Assembly: GCA_937905825.1 (NCBI GenBank)
Contig: CALCXM010000169.1
Location: 1 to 64,000, forward strand
Origin: an uncultured bacterium
GTDB lineage: Bacteria > Planctomycetota > UBA1135 > GCA-002686595
Reading direction: 5' to 3'
Length of the DNA stretch: 64,000 bases
Of this stretch, positions 27,112-37,558 are shown piece by piece; positions within the stretch are counted from its first letter, which is position 1; every line of letters begins with the position of its first letter. The notes below the pieces were generated by a model. That model was not told the DNA's origin. It saw nothing but the letters and a program-made list of their open reading frames with translations, and made no database searches. The position numbers and the translations under genes were made by a program.

Positions 27112-27123
27112 CTAAAGCTTTAG
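27112..27123. promoter_or_regulatory. Palindrome CTAAAGCTTTAG, candidate BlaI-type operator 2
   Basis: Perfect 12-bp palindrome, 41 bp centre-to-centre from operator 1, shared pattern CCTAAn(4)TTAG. Confidence 0.5.
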
Positions 27124-27158
27124 TAGATGCTGTCGACAAGAGAGCCAGAGATCGAACC

Positions 27159-27572
27159 ATGAAGGAACCAGAAAACCCCGACCGCCTCACCGACTTGGAG
27201 CTCGAGATCATGCAAGTGATCTGGGCCAGGCCAGAGGAGACCCTCACGGTGAGGGAGGTTTGCGATGACCTCAATCAGCGCGACGACAAGTCCTTGGCGT
27301 ACACGACAGTGCAAACGATGCTCGGGATCCTGTGTCGCAAGGGGGCGTTGAAGTCCAAGCCGGGCCCGCGCCGAGCCCATCTCTATCAGGCTCGCATGAG
27401 TCGCAGTCAGGCGCGCAGTTCGATGACACGCGATCTGGTGGACCGGCTCTTCGGAGGCGAATCGAAGCCGCTGTTTGCCGCGCTCTTGAGCGATGAAATG
27501 ATCAGCAAGTCAGAGCTCAAGAACCTGCGCGACCTAATCGATGCGCAGCTCGACGACGAGGAACCGTCATGA
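27159..27572 (+). CDS. BlaI/MecI/CopY family transcriptional repressor
   Basis: MKEPENPDRLTDLELEIMQVIWARPEETLTVREVCDDLNQRDDKSLAYTTVQTMLGILCRKGALKSKPGPRRAHLYQ. Confidence 0.95.
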   Translation: MKEPENPDRLTDLELEIMQVIWARPEETLTVREVCDDLNQRDDKSLAYTTVQTMLGILCRKGALKSKPGPRRAHLYQARMSRSQARSSMTRDLVDRLFGGESKPLFAALLSDEMISKSELKNLRDLIDAQLDDEEPS

Positions 27573-30088
27573 GCCTGTTGCTCGCGCATCTCTGCCTCTC
27601 CAGCTTGGTGGTTGGACTGTTGGCTCTCTTGGCAAAGGCGCTGCTGCCCAGGCTTTGGTCCCGACCGGTGGCCGGCTATTGGTTGGCCTTGGCCGCCATT
27701 GTCTTGGGACTGCTTGGCTCAGGGACACAGATTCTCTTGCAAGGGCGCGGGTTGCTCTTGGACTTGCCATTGGCCCGGGAAGTGGTGGCCGTCGGACAAG
27801 AACTCGGTCGGTCCAAGGTCTTTCAGGGATCGTCCGCGCCAGGTGCGGAGCAAGAGGGAGGCGAAAACACGCAGAGCTTGAGTCAGCGAGAGCTCACGGT
27901 TCTCGCGTCCCTGCTCTCGGAGGCGGAACACGCTAGCTCGGCGAGACCTGAGTTGCAGCCCATCGCCCTCGCAAAGGTCGATGACACTGAAGGCGGAACT
28001 AGCACGCAACCATGGACGCAATGGCTTGCGGGGCTGTACCTCGTTGGCCTCAGCTTTGCCCTGCTGAACGTCCTGCGCCAAACCCATCAAAGCTGCCGCT
28101 TGCTGCGGGAAGCGCACCCGGTGGAGGATGCCCGACAGCTGGCCGTGTGGCAGCGCATCCCTGAGCGGCCCGCGGACATCCGCCTGCGCGAGGTACCGGG
28201 ACTCACCTTGCCAGCATGCACGGGACTTTTCCGGCGCACGATTCTGTTGCCGCCGCCAAAGCACCTACCGTCGGACGAGAATTCCTTGCGCTGCATCCTG
28301 ACCCACGAATTGGTGCACTTGCAACGGGGCGACGCATGGGGACTCTTGCTGCAAGAATTCTTCCGCGTGCTGTTCTGGTTCCATCCCGCCGCTTGGTGGT
28401 TGATAGGGCAGCTGGATCTTATGCGCGAGTTGTCCTGTGACCAACTTGTCGTTCAACGCACAAAGCTGCGCAAGGGCTACGCCGAGGCGTTGTTGTCCTG
28501 CGCAGCCGGCCTGGGTGGAGGCCAAGGAAAACGTCCTATGGCCCACAACTCGGTGGCACTCGTGCCACTCACACGATCAGAGACCCAACTACGGAGAAGA
28601 ATCGAAATGTTGTTTCACTCGAAATCATCGAAGAGCGGACGCTCAACTTGGCTGACGGTCGGCCTGGCCGGAAGCGCCGCAAGCCTGCTGTGCTTTTCAC
28701 AGGTGGCGCTCGCCGCAGGCTTCGGCAGTTCCCCACAGCAGGCCGAGACAGTCACTCGCCTCAAACTGACACCGATCAGCGGCCAGCAGTCAGAGACGGC
28801 GCGCGAGGACCCAATCGACGTAGAGGTGCGCAAGCTGGTCGAATTGGCTGAGTCAGGCAAGCTCGAGGACGCGCAGTTGAATGAGCACGTTCAGAACATC
28901 CTGCGCTTGGCCCTTGCCGAGGAACAGCTGGATGCCGGAGTTAGCGAAGAGATTGCGCGGGCCGGCGGAGAACTGGCCACTGTGATCCACGGCGCCGTCG
29001 AGCATGGTCTTTTCGTGGCGGACAGCTTGGCCGAAGGTGAGCTCGACCTTGGCTTGGCCGATATCCTCGAGGGGGTCACCGTTGATCTCAACCTAGATGA
29101 CCTGCTCGGCGGAGATGCGCAAGGATCCACGCACCACGGTCAATTGATCACCTTGAATGAGCTCTTCGGCGATGAAGAGGAACTCGCCGAGATCTCCAAG
29201 CTGATCGAAGTGCGGCTCGGGAGCGAGTTGGTTCAGCTGAAGGCAACCCTCGGGAATCTCTCGCAGATGATTGAAGCCAAAGACTGGGCAGGACTCGCCA
29301 AAATCGGGACCGAAGCTCAGGCTCTTGGCGAGGGACATTGGAAAGAGTTTGCTCACATGGGAGAACAGCTCGGTCATCGCTTGGAGGCACGCCTCGGGCA
29401 GGCCGAGGCTGGCGGAGTCCACGATCTTCACGAGCACTTCAACTTTCCTGGACAGGCCGATGTTCACAAGGAATTGAAAGGACTCTCCAATGACTTGGCA
29501 GAAGTGAAAGACGTCCTGAGTGCCCTTGGTCTCTCCAAAACCGAGGCCCTGCGCGGGTTGCCCGGGGACGGGGCATCCAACCACCACGAGCTCAGGTTGC
29601 TCAAGGAGTTTCTCGGGCAGTCGAACGCTCCAAGAGAACACGGGGTGGGTGAGCTGAAGGGCCTCGTGCAAAAGGCCATGAAGCTACGCGGTATCGACAA
29701 GCACACGGGTCACCATGTGGGTCCGGATGTTGGCAGCAACAACGATCAGCACGTCATTCGTCTGGGCAGCGGTGAGCTTGTCGAGCTACTGAAACTGGCC
29801 GAGTCCCTGCAGGGCGACGCTCAAAAGGCAGGTCATGCGGCCCATGGAAAGGTCTCCCATGAGCTGAAGCAGATGCTCGAACTGGCGAAGGCCCGGGAGG
29901 GGCACGCTACGAAGCTCAATGAGCAGGAACAGAAGCGAAGCCATGAGCGCAACGCAAAGCGCGAGTTAGAACACGCCGTCAAACTGCAAGAGAAGCAGGT
30001 CCATGAACTCGAGGCAGAGCTGAAGAAGCGCGAGGCAGAAGTCCTCGAACTCAAGCGCCGCATCGAACGCGAGCGCAGGCACCTCTAG
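27569..30088 (+). CDS. BlaR1/M56 family metallopeptidase with long helical/coiled-coil C-terminus
   Basis: Multi-TM N-terminus, CILTHELVHLQRGD (HExxH), RELSCDQLVV; about 450-aa C-terminus rich in E/K/L/H ending HAVKLQEKQVHELEAELKKREAEVLELKRRIERERRHL. 4-nt ATGA overlap with the BlaI gene. Confidence 0.92.
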   Translation: MSLLLAHLCLSSLVVGLLALLAKALLPRLWSRPVAGYWLALAAIVLGLLGSGTQILLQGRGLLLDLPLAREVVAVGQELGRSKVFQGSSAPGAEQEGGENTQSLSQRELTVLASLLSEAEHASSARPELQPIALAKVDDTEGGTSTQPWTQWLAGLYLVGLSFALLNVLRQTHQSCRLLREAHPVEDARQLAVWQRIPERPADIRLREVPGLTLPACTGLFRRTILLPPPKHLPSDENSLRCILTHELVHLQRGDAWGLLLQEFFRVLFWFHPAAWWLIGQLDLMRELSCDQLVVQRTKLRKGYAEALLSCAAGLGGGQGKRPMAHNSVALVPLTRSETQLRRRIEMLFHSKSSKSGRSTWLTVGLAGSAASLLCFSQVALAAGFGSSPQQAETVTRLKLTPISGQQSETAREDPIDVEVRKLVELAESGKLEDAQLNEHVQNILRLALAEEQLDAGVSEEIARAGGELATVIHGAVEHGLFVADSLAEGELDLGLADILEGVTVDLNLDDLLGGDAQGSTHHGQLITLNELFGDEEELAEISKLIEVRLGSELVQLKATLGNLSQMIEAKDWAGLAKIGTEAQALGEGHWKEFAHMGEQLGHRLEARLGQAEAGGVHDLHEHFNFPGQADVHKELKGLSNDLAEVKDVLSALGLSKTEALRGLPGDGASNHHELRLLKEFLGQSNAPREHGVGELKGLVQKAMKLRGIDKHTGHHVGPDVGSNNDQHVIRLGSGELVELLKLAESLQGDAQKAGHAAHGKVSHELKQMLELAKAREGHATKLNEQEQKRSHERNAKRELEHAVKLQEKQVHELEAELKKREAEVLELKRRIERERRHL

Positions 30089-30115
30089 CTTACGACGAGC
30101 GGATAGAGTCACTTG

Positions 30116-30156
30116 ACCCGGGTCGCGCCTCGAGCGCGGCCCGGGTTTGTTCTTTT
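30116..30156 (+). terminator. Rho-independent terminator after M56 gene
   Basis: ACCCGGGTCGCGC-CTCGA-GCGCGGCCCGGGT (13-bp stem with one G/T wobble, 5-nt loop) followed by TTGTTCTTTT. Confidence 0.85.
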
Positions 30157-30265
30157 GCAGCCGCTACCCTGCGCAGTGCGCGCTTGTCCGTGCTGCAGGA
30201 GACGCCCAATCCTTCCAGGAGGAATCGTCCCGGCCGATCCTTCTGCTGGCGCACCCCGGCCCGCA

Positions 30266-30616
30266 CTACATCAAGTACAGGGCTCGGCAGTAGCCCGAGT
30301 TCAACAGCGAAACGCCGAGCACGATGCCCGCGGTGATCCACAGGGCTCGCCGGCTTCGACGGGCGACCAGGGTGAGCGCGATCAGCAGCACTGCTGACGT
30401 GACGTGCGTCAAGATCAGCTCCGTTTCAAACTCGTACTGTGTCCAGAAGCGCGCGCGGAATCCCATCGCGGGCAGCCCGAGCCAACTCTTGATCCACCCC
30501 CAGTGGTGCGGGCTCCAGGGCCAGTCCTTGAACAGCAACCAGCAGTAGGGCACGTAGGTTGCGCTGGCGAGAACGCTGAGGGTCTTTGGCAGGCCTTGTC
30601 TGGACTGGGTCGTCAT
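30266..30616 (-). CDS. Small membrane protein, unknown function
   Basis: 116 aa with hydrophobic segments; intergenic to neighbours. Confidence 0.5.
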   Translation of the reverse strand: MTTQSRQGLPKTLSVLASATYVPYCWLLFKDWPWSPHHWGWIKSWLGLPAMGFRARFWTQYEFETELILTHVTSAVLLIALTLVARRSRRALWITAGIVLGVSLLNSGYCRALYLM

Positions 30617-30678
30617 GGATCGTCAGGAGTCCTTTGGAACTGGATGGGCCCGTCGTTTGCCCGATGCGCAAGCTTGGC

Positions 30679-30999
30679 CTACTCGGCTTCGTCCTTGGAG
30701 TGCTTGTCGGCGTCGCTCTTAGAGGAGGAGCTGAAGAACCACTGCATGAGTGCCTTGCCGCGCTCGAAGAACAACACCATGAAGACCGTCGGGAGAGCCA
30801 GGCACCAGACTAGCCCCCCTCCGAACATTTTCCGATCCTTCATCTCTTCGAGGCCGATGGCTTTCGCGGTAAGAAAGATCATCACACCGAGACCCAAGGC
30901 AAAGAGGGCCTTGTCGGAGCGCGACTCGAGCCGCCGCTTGGCCTGACGTGGGGGGACGGAAGGCTCTGGGGACTCTCTCTCGGGGGTCGTGTCTTTCAT
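30679..30999 (-). CDS. Small membrane protein, unknown function
   Basis: 106 aa, two TM segments (ALFALGLGVMIFLTAKAIG; GGLVWCLALPTVFMVLFF), charged termini. Confidence 0.5.
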   Translation of the reverse strand: MKDTTPERESPEPSVPPRQAKRRLESRSDKALFALGLGVMIFLTAKAIGLEEMKDRKMFGGGLVWCLALPTVFMVLFFERGKALMQWFFSSSSKSDADKHSKDEAE

Positions 31000-31289
31000 C
31001 GTTCTGGGCGGTTGGAACTGTTCGAACGGGTGATCTCGCTATCCACCCGGCACTCGCGCCGGTAGTCATCCTACCCATGGGGCCCTTCCGATTCGGTGAG
31101 CTCTCCAGACTTTGTCCCGGGCGCTTTGCGTTGGTGCGGGGGCCCCTGAGTGCCTGCTCCGCCTCTGTTCAGGGGAGATCGAAACAAAGAGCCAGGAAGT
31201 TTACGGGCAGCCTAGCTGGTTGCGGGTCCCCTTCGCAGCCTCGGGTTCTCGGGGCGCTCAATCCATAGACACCATCACTGCGCGCTACG

Positions 31290-33560
31290 ATGAACAGCTC
31301 ACTCTCCACCCTCTTTTTCCTCGCCATGACTCCGCTGGTCAGCGCTCAAGTCGCAGGGGAGCTTGGGAAGGTCTCGCTTCCCGCTTCTGTCGGCATGTCC
31401 TTTGACGAGGTCCACTATGACGCCCCAGGGGATGGCCGGCTATGGGCCAGGGGCGCGACGTACAAGGCCAGTTTCGGTGCGGAAGGGGCCACCTACATTC
31501 CGTTCCTGGGCTCCGACGCGCCACGCAACATGCCAGTGCGCATGCAGCTGGCCTCCGCCACCTTGGGAGGCATTCCGCTGGAGTTGACTCCCACGGCGCA
31601 ATGGTCGCGCGAGGGGGACCGGGTGATCCTCGAACGGGGACCGGTGGATGTGCACTACTTGATGGGGGTGGACTCGATCGAGCAAACGTTTGTGCTGGAT
31701 CGTTTGCCGAGGGACGGGGACCTGCTGGTTCGGGTCGCCGTGGAGAGTGACTTGCAGTTGTCCACTGCCGGAGCCGGCTTCCGTTTCTCCGGAGAGCGTG
31801 GCGGTGTCAACTATGGCGCGGCCACGGTCATCGACGGCGCGGGCAGGAGCTTGGGACTGGAATCCCGGCTCGAAGCAGGGGCCATCTCGATCCGTGTGCC
31901 CGCCGAGTACTTGCGAGAGGCCCGTCTGCCGCTCGTAGTGGATCCGCTGATCACGACCTATGGGGTGAGTTTAGGGGCGGACAGTTGCCGCGGAGGAGAC
32001 CCCGCGTATGACGCGTCGAGTGGTACCTACCTCCACGTGTATGCCTTCAGCTTCTCCCTGGTCGATCGCGACGTCATCGCCGTGGCGGCGGACCAGAACG
32101 GCAGCCTCGTCCCAGACAGTTTCTCCTTCATCGATGTCTCGCAGACCGATTGGTACGACCCCCAAGTGGCCAGCAACAACAGCGGGAACAACTGCATGGT
32201 GGTCGCCACGGTTGAAATCAACGATCAGAGCCAAATCTGGGGACGCATTCGTTCACTACCTGGCGTCGGCATGGGAAACCAAGTCCAGATCAGTCCCAGC
32301 AGTGCCTACAACTGCAACTCGCCCTCCATTGGCGGTGACTCTGCAGATGACGGCGCCAACCTCTTCTGTGTCGCCTGGAGGAAAGTCTATCCCGGCGTCG
32401 AGACCCACATTCGATATCGGACGATGAGCAACACGGGTCTTCAAGTCGGGGCTTCTCAGACGATCGATGGAAGCCCTCTGAAGTTCAATCGCGATCCTCA
32501 TGTTTCGAAGTCTTGCGGAACCGGAAGTGCTTCGGAACGGCGCTGGAACATCGTTTGGAGCCAGGACGACCTGGGGGATGACTCCGACATCTATGGGGCC
32601 CAGATCAGTTCCCTTGGATTGATCGTGACGCCGACCTTCCCCGTGGATTCCACCGCGATCCCGTGCTTCGATCCGGCGGTCTCTGCACCTTTGGATTCAC
32701 CCACCGGCGGCAAGCGCGACTTTCTCGCCGTGTACCACGCGCAGGTGAACAACGACTTGTCGATCCGCGGCCGGATGTTTCGGCAAAACAGCTATCTGGG
32801 AACGTACTACTTGACGGAAATGGAGGCGGATGTCGTCGGCAACGCTTACCTGGGCCGCGCACAATACGCTGCTAGCATCGGAACGGACGAATCACAGTTC
32901 GTTGTGTCCTACACGGAGACCGCCGTCGACGGGACTCAGGACATTTACATGTGCTCCCTGCGGCATCAGGGGTCAACCCTTGCCTTGACCGAGGCCCACA
33001 CGTTGATTGCGGACACGGACACCGGCTTGGTCGGCGTGGGCTTGGCCACACAACACGACGGAGGTGAACTCGGTTCCCGTTCCATGGCGATCGGGATCAC
33101 CGAATACGTGGGCCAGGGACAGTTTCGGACTCACGGAGCTCAGGCGGGAACTCCCGACGGCTGGGGGTTGCTCGGGCAAACCCTCTGCAGTGGTGAGCTG
33201 AACTCCACGGGGGGATCCGCGAACTTCCGAATCTTTGGCTCGGATGATCCGAATGACAACCAACTCGTCTTGGACGTTAACAACCTCCCGACCTTCAGCT
33301 ACGGCCAGTTCATCATGAGCAAGACAACGCAGAGCATGCCCCTCGATAATGGCACGCTGTGTCTCGGGCAACCTTTGCTGCGCATTGGCGCCTCGCTTGG
33401 GAGCGCTTGGGTGACGGGCACTGTCGGTCACAAGTTGGACCTCAGTGCCTTGCCCGCCGGTGCCGCAGTGCAGCCCGGACAGACCTGGTACTTCCAGTAC
33501 TGGTACCGCGATGCTGGAAGCTCCAACCTCTCCAATGCTGAAGGTGTGACCTTCCAGTAG
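31290..33560 (+). CDS. Large secreted protein with C-terminal WYRD-type module
   Basis: Signal peptide MNSSLSTLFFLAMTPLVSAQ; C-terminus TLCSGELNSTGGSANFRIFGSDDPNDNQLVLDVNNLP...GQTWYFQYWYRDAGSSNLSNAEGVTFQ. Confidence 0.82.
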   Translation: MNSSLSTLFFLAMTPLVSAQVAGELGKVSLPASVGMSFDEVHYDAPGDGRLWARGATYKASFGAEGATYIPFLGSDAPRNMPVRMQLASATLGGIPLELTPTAQWSREGDRVILERGPVDVHYLMGVDSIEQTFVLDRLPRDGDLLVRVAVESDLQLSTAGAGFRFSGERGGVNYGAATVIDGAGRSLGLESRLEAGAISIRVPAEYLREARLPLVVDPLITTYGVSLGADSCRGGDPAYDASSGTYLHVYAFSFSLVDRDVIAVAADQNGSLVPDSFSFIDVSQTDWYDPQVASNNSGNNCMVVATVEINDQSQIWGRIRSLPGVGMGNQVQISPSSAYNCNSPSIGGDSADDGANLFCVAWRKVYPGVETHIRYRTMSNTGLQVGASQTIDGSPLKFNRDPHVSKSCGTGSASERRWNIVWSQDDLGDDSDIYGAQISSLGLIVTPTFPVDSTAIPCFDPAVSAPLDSPTGGKRDFLAVYHAQVNNDLSIRGRMFRQNSYLGTYYLTEMEADVVGNAYLGRAQYAASIGTDESQFVVSYTETAVDGTQDIYMCSLRHQGSTLALTEAHTLIADTDTGLVGVGLATQHDGGELGSRSMAIGITEYVGQGQFRTHGAQAGTPDGWGLLGQTLCSGELNSTGGSANFRIFGSDDPNDNQLVLDVNNLPTFSYGQFIMSKTTQSMPLDNGTLCLGQPLLRIGASLGSAWVTGTVGHKLDLSALPAGAAVQPGQTWYFQYWYRDAGSSNLSNAEGVTFQ

Positions 33561-33698
33561 ACCCAAGCGGGTCGGGTGAGTGATCGCGTCAGGTTGCGCT
33601 AGGGGGGCTGAATCCCGGCGAGCCTGGCGCGATTGCTTGCATCTCGAAGAGCCCCTCGCGGCCCCACCGAACGGGTGCGCCGCACGTGGCGGCCTCGC

Positions 33699-35807
33699 TT
33701 AGCCTTCGGCCAGTGCTTCACGCACCCGGGACGCCAAGGCTTGTTTGGTGAAGGGCTTCTCGAGCAGGATGACCCCAGGATCGAGGCGGCCGTTGTGAAT
33801 GATGGAGTTCTCCGTGTAGCCCGACATGTACAGGACTCGGAGATCAGGGCGGAATTGCTTGGCGAGGACCGCGAGCTCGGCCCCTGTCTTGTCGCCGGCC
33901 AGCACCACGTCGGTGAGGAGCATGTGAATGCTGGGATGAGCCTTGAGCAATACCAACGCTTGGCTCACACCGGATGCTTCCATGGTGTGGTACCCCAGTT
34001 GTTTCAGTAGAGCGAGGGTCATGCTGCGGACACTTTCCTCGTCCTCAACGACCAGGATCAGTTCGCCGGAGCACTGGGGGCAGCCCGGTCCGGTTTTGTC
34101 GGTGCGCAAGGCCTCGGCGCTCTGGGCAGAACGCGGCATGTAGATCTTCATGGTCGTGCCCTCGCCGAGTTCGCTGTAGGCCTTCACATGCCCGCCCGAC
34201 TGGCGCACAAAGCCGTAGACCATGGAGAGGCCCAAGCCCGTGCCCTTGCCGGGGCCCTTGGTGGTGAAGAACGGAGCAAAGATTTCGGCGAGCACTTCGG
34301 GCGCCATGCCCGTGCCACTGTCGGAGACTGCGAGCAGTACGTACTGTCCCTCATGGACCTCGTCGTGCTGGGACGCGTAGCTTGCATCAAGCCGTGCATT
34401 GCTGGTCTCGAGCGTTAGGCGTCCGCCCTCAGGCATGGCGTCGCGGGCGTTGATCGCTAGGTTGAGAATCGCGCTCTCGAGCTGCAGTTCATCGACTTCG
34501 CAGGTCCAGATCCCACCGCCGAGGACCAACTCGACCGCGATCTGTTCGCCGATGGTTCGGCGCAGGAGATCTTCCATGCCTCGCAGGAGGTCGGAGACGC
34601 TGATGACTCGGGGGCGCAGCGGTTGTTGACGAGCAAAGGCCAGCAGCCGGTGAGTCAGCGAGCCCGCGCGCTCGGCCGCCGCGCGGATTTGAGCCGCTTG
34701 GTGGGCGACAAAGGTCGGGTTGTCGAGCTCCATGTCGAGCAAGTCCAGGTTGCCCAGGATGACCGTCAGCAGATTGTTGAAGTCATGGGCTAGACCGCCA
34801 GTCAGGTTGCCAATGGCCTCCATCTTCTGCGACTGGGCCAGGCGCGCCTCGAGCTCTGCCTGCTCTTGCTCCTGCTCCTTGCGCGCCGAGATGTCCCGGA
34901 TGCTTCCGCGCACCAGGTTGCGTTCCGGATGCGGTAGGCGAGCCAAATGCACTTCGCAGGGGATTCGGTTCCCGGCTTTGTTCACGTGCTCCCACTCAAA
35001 ATTTGGGAACTCGCCCGCGAGACTAACCGCCAAGTATTCCTTCGCAGCCTCGGCGGATGTGCGGCCGTCTGCCTGGAACTCGGGGCTGAAGTCCTCGGGA
35101 CCGGCTCTGTACAAGATCTCAGAACGCGAGGCCCCAAAGAGCTTCTCTGCCACCGGGTTGGCATCGATGAAGTGGCCCGCGTCACAGTCGAGAATGACGA
35201 TCGCCTCAGGCGCGTGGTCGATGACCGTGCGCAAGTGGCGCTCACTATTGCGCAGCTCCTTTGTGGCGAGGAAGGACGTCAGTCCATCTTCCACCCGGTG
35301 ACCGATGGCTCGGAACATCTCTATCGCGCCGGAATAGACCTTCGGCTTACGACAATCGTGAATGCCCAGCAACCACGCGTAGTCGGCCTTGGGGCGAATA
35401 GCCATGAGCAGCTGAGACTGGATCTGAAAGCGCTTGTTGATTTCCTCTAGGGGGGGAGGGGTGTTGCCCTGCGCATCAAAGGCGACCGGGCCGTCGGCGC
35501 CCAGGGAGAGCTCGTAAGCCTGCAGAGCCCATCCGTTGATCGGGAGCTTTTCGTTTGTTGCGCCCGCACCAGGGAACTCCGGTCGCGTGCGTTCCATTGG
35601 AACTTGAAACCACTTGGCGTCCATGGAGCACGGGTACAGCAACCAAGCCCGGTCGCAATCGAAAATGTCCAGGATGACATCCAAGACCTTCGCCAGCATT
35701 TCCTCGCTGTCCTTGGCCTCTGCAATGGCGCCGTTCACACGTTCCAAGCAAGCGAAGATCTGGCTCGAATCGAAGGCTTGAGGTTCGGGGGGCTCGCTTG
35801 GGTTCAT
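33699..35807 (-). CDS. Hybrid sensor histidine kinase (GAF-like, PAS, HisKA, HATPase, REC)
   Basis: [36 protein letters not shown] (PAS), [27 protein letters not shown]-terminal [26 protein letters not shown] receiver. Confidence 0.93.
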   Translation of the reverse strand: MNPSEPPEPQAFDSSQIFACLERVNGAIAEAKDSEEMLAKVLDVILDIFDCDRAWLLYPCSMDAKWFQVPMERTRPEFPGAGATNEKLPINGWALQAYELSLGADGPVAFDAQGNTPPPLEEINKRFQIQSQLLMAIRPKADYAWLLGIHDCRKPKVYSGAIEMFRAIGHRVEDGLTSFLATKELRNSERHLRTVIDHAPEAIVILDCDAGHFIDANPVAEKLFGASRSEILYRAGPEDFSPEFQADGRTSAEAAKEYLAVSLAGEFPNFEWEHVNKAGNRIPCEVHLARLPHPERNLVRGSIRDISARKEQEQEQAELEARLAQSQKMEAIGNLTGGLAHDFNNLLTVILGNLDLLDMELDNPTFVAHQAAQIRAAAERAGSLTHRLLAFARQQPLRPRVISVSDLLRGMEDLLRRTIGEQIAVELVLGGGIWTCEVDELQLESAILNLAINARDAMPEGGRLTLETSNARLDASYASQHDEVHEGQYVLLAVSDSGTGMAPEVLAEIFAPFFTTKGPGKGTGLGLSMVYGFVRQSGGHVKAYSELGEGTTMKIYMPRSAQSAEALRTDKTGPGCPQCSGELILVVEDEESVRSMTLALLKQLGYHTMEASGVSQALVLLKAHPSIHMLLTDVVLAGDKTGAELAVLAKQFRPDLRVLYMSGYTENSIIHNGRLDPGVILLEKPFTKQALASRVREALAEG

Positions 35808-36439
35808 AGAGGCTTTTCGCTGGCTGGGTTCGGTGCACAGACCGTTGCTCGCGGGGGGTGGTTTAGGCCGCGCCTACTGGGTCTGGTTGAACACTATCGA
35901 AGTTTGGAGCTCGTTTCGCAATGGGCTTTGATCGCTACGGGGCGGCTGCTCCTTCCACCTGTAACCCCAGCGAGTGTTGCCGAGCTGAATCACATCCAAC
36001 TGAAGTGGGGATAGGAGCCCTTCTCGAACCGAAGCTCACTGGTGCTTAGGGAGCACTATCATTGAATTTGGTTTGTCTGATTGCGCCGGAGTCTGACTCC
36101 TGGAGACCGCTGCTGGCGATGAGGACCTGCCCGGGTCATCGTAAGACCTTCAAGATTCCCTGGTGACTGTCTCCCCCATGCACTGCACGCACCCCGGGGC
36201 CTACCCAGCATCTGCCCAGTTCTCTCCGCTGATCGGAGCCACGCACAGCGGGGCTGTTCGGCTCTGGCAACCAGTCGGGGTCTCCACCCCAGGCATCGAA
36301 CAGATGGCAGAGATCGACGGGCGAAGGCCTCGACTCAGGCTTGCCCGGGATCGAGGCCTTTGCTTTGTTGCCTTGGCGCTGCCTGCTCCGGAAAGGCCGA
36401 TCCGGGAATCGCGCATGAGGGGAGCCCCTTGCGCCGCAG

Positions 36440-36844
36440 CTATTCCGACTTCTGCCCCTCAACAACCGTGTCAAACACGCGCACGGACTTCCAACCACGA
36501 GCGAACGTCTCGACGAAGGTCAGGTGTTGGGAGTCGATTTGATAGAAGTCGTGGGCGTCCAGGTCGGCGAAATTCACATGCAGCGCCACGTGGTAGCCGC
36601 CATCGTTGACGGGCCGGTCGTTCTCTTCTGCCCGTCGACCTACTGCGAAAAACAACACCCCATCAATCTGGGAGAGGTGCTTCCAACAACCATCGATCAG
36701 GTTTTGGATCGCCTCGTCGGTGGGGTCGTTGAGTTCGAAGTAGACGTTGTGAGATAGCCAACCGCGATCGGGATAGCCAGGGCCCCAGGCCGGAGCGACG
36801 CCACACACCAAACAAAAGGACAAGAGCAAAAGGATTGGGATCAT
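36440..36844 (-). CDS. Secreted Dabb (stress-responsive alpha/beta barrel) domain protein
   Basis: WLSHNVYFELNDPTDEAIQNLIDGCWKHLSQIDGVLFFAVGRRAEENDRPVNDGGYHVALHVNFADLDAHDFYQIDSQHLTFVE. Confidence 0.8.
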   Translation of the reverse strand: MIPILLLLSFCLVCGVAPAWGPGYPDRGWLSHNVYFELNDPTDEAIQNLIDGCWKHLSQIDGVLFFAVGRRAEENDRPVNDGGYHVALHVNFADLDAHDFYQIDSQHLTFVETFARGWKSVRVFDTVVEGQKSE

Positions 36845-36907
36845 GAAGGCACAGGGCGGTAGGTTCGGGGGCTAGCGCTGGGGGGGTGCTGGGGCACAAT
36901 AACTCAA

Positions 36908-37522
36908 TTGGGGCGAATCAGCGAGTGGCTCTCGACCCTTGTTCGACATCCTAGTGCCGCCCGCGACCCGACCCGATCGATTGTCGTTGACTTCGCCGCG
37001 CGAATTCACAAGTCTTCAAGCGTGTCGCCCATCGAACCCTTCCTAGCAGCCTCGCGGCACGGATTCAGCATCTCCAGCGCGGAGCTTGTCGTCTGTGGCA
37101 TTGCAGGGCTGCTGACGCTGCTTTGCGTCCTCTTTCACTACGAGGTGATGAGTTGGTCTTCGCGACTCATTCCGCGTTTGGGGCTGGTCCGTCGGCCGCG
37201 CATTGTGGTGTTGATCCTGGCCATTCTTGTGGCCCACGTGGTCGAGGTTTGGGTGTTTGGGGTCACCTACTGGTTGCTTGATCGGGCACCCGAACTCGGT
37301 CAGCTCCAAGGCAACTTTGAAGAGGGCTTGCTGGATTTTGTCTACTTTTCGGTGACGAGCTACACGACGTTGGGCTTCGGCGACATGGTTCCCTCGGGGG
37401 CCATCCGAATCCTGTGTGGAACGGAAGCACTCATGGGCCTGAGCCTGATGACATGGTCCGCGTCCTTGGCCTTCCTGGAGATGCAGCGGGATTGGGGCGA
37501 GTTTAGCAACCGACAGGAATAG
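36908..37522 (+). CDS. Two-TM potassium channel-like protein (start uncertain)
   Basis: Selectivity-filter-like YFSVTSYTTLGFGDMVP between hydrophobic segments; the ORF begins at TTG, alternative GTG at 37021. Confidence 0.78.
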   Translation: MGRISEWLSTLVRHPSAARDPTRSIVVDFAARIHKSSSVSPIEPFLAASRHGFSISSAELVVCGIAGLLTLLCVLFHYEVMSWSSRLIPRLGLVRRPRIVVLILAILVAHVVEVWVFGVTYWLLDRAPELGQLQGNFEEGLLDFVYFSVTSYTTLGFGDMVPSGAIRILCGTEALMGLSLMTWSASLAFLEMQRDWGEFSNRQE

Positions 37523-37558
37523 TCGTGGTGGGGATCTGCGAAGGGCCTTGAGCTGCAG

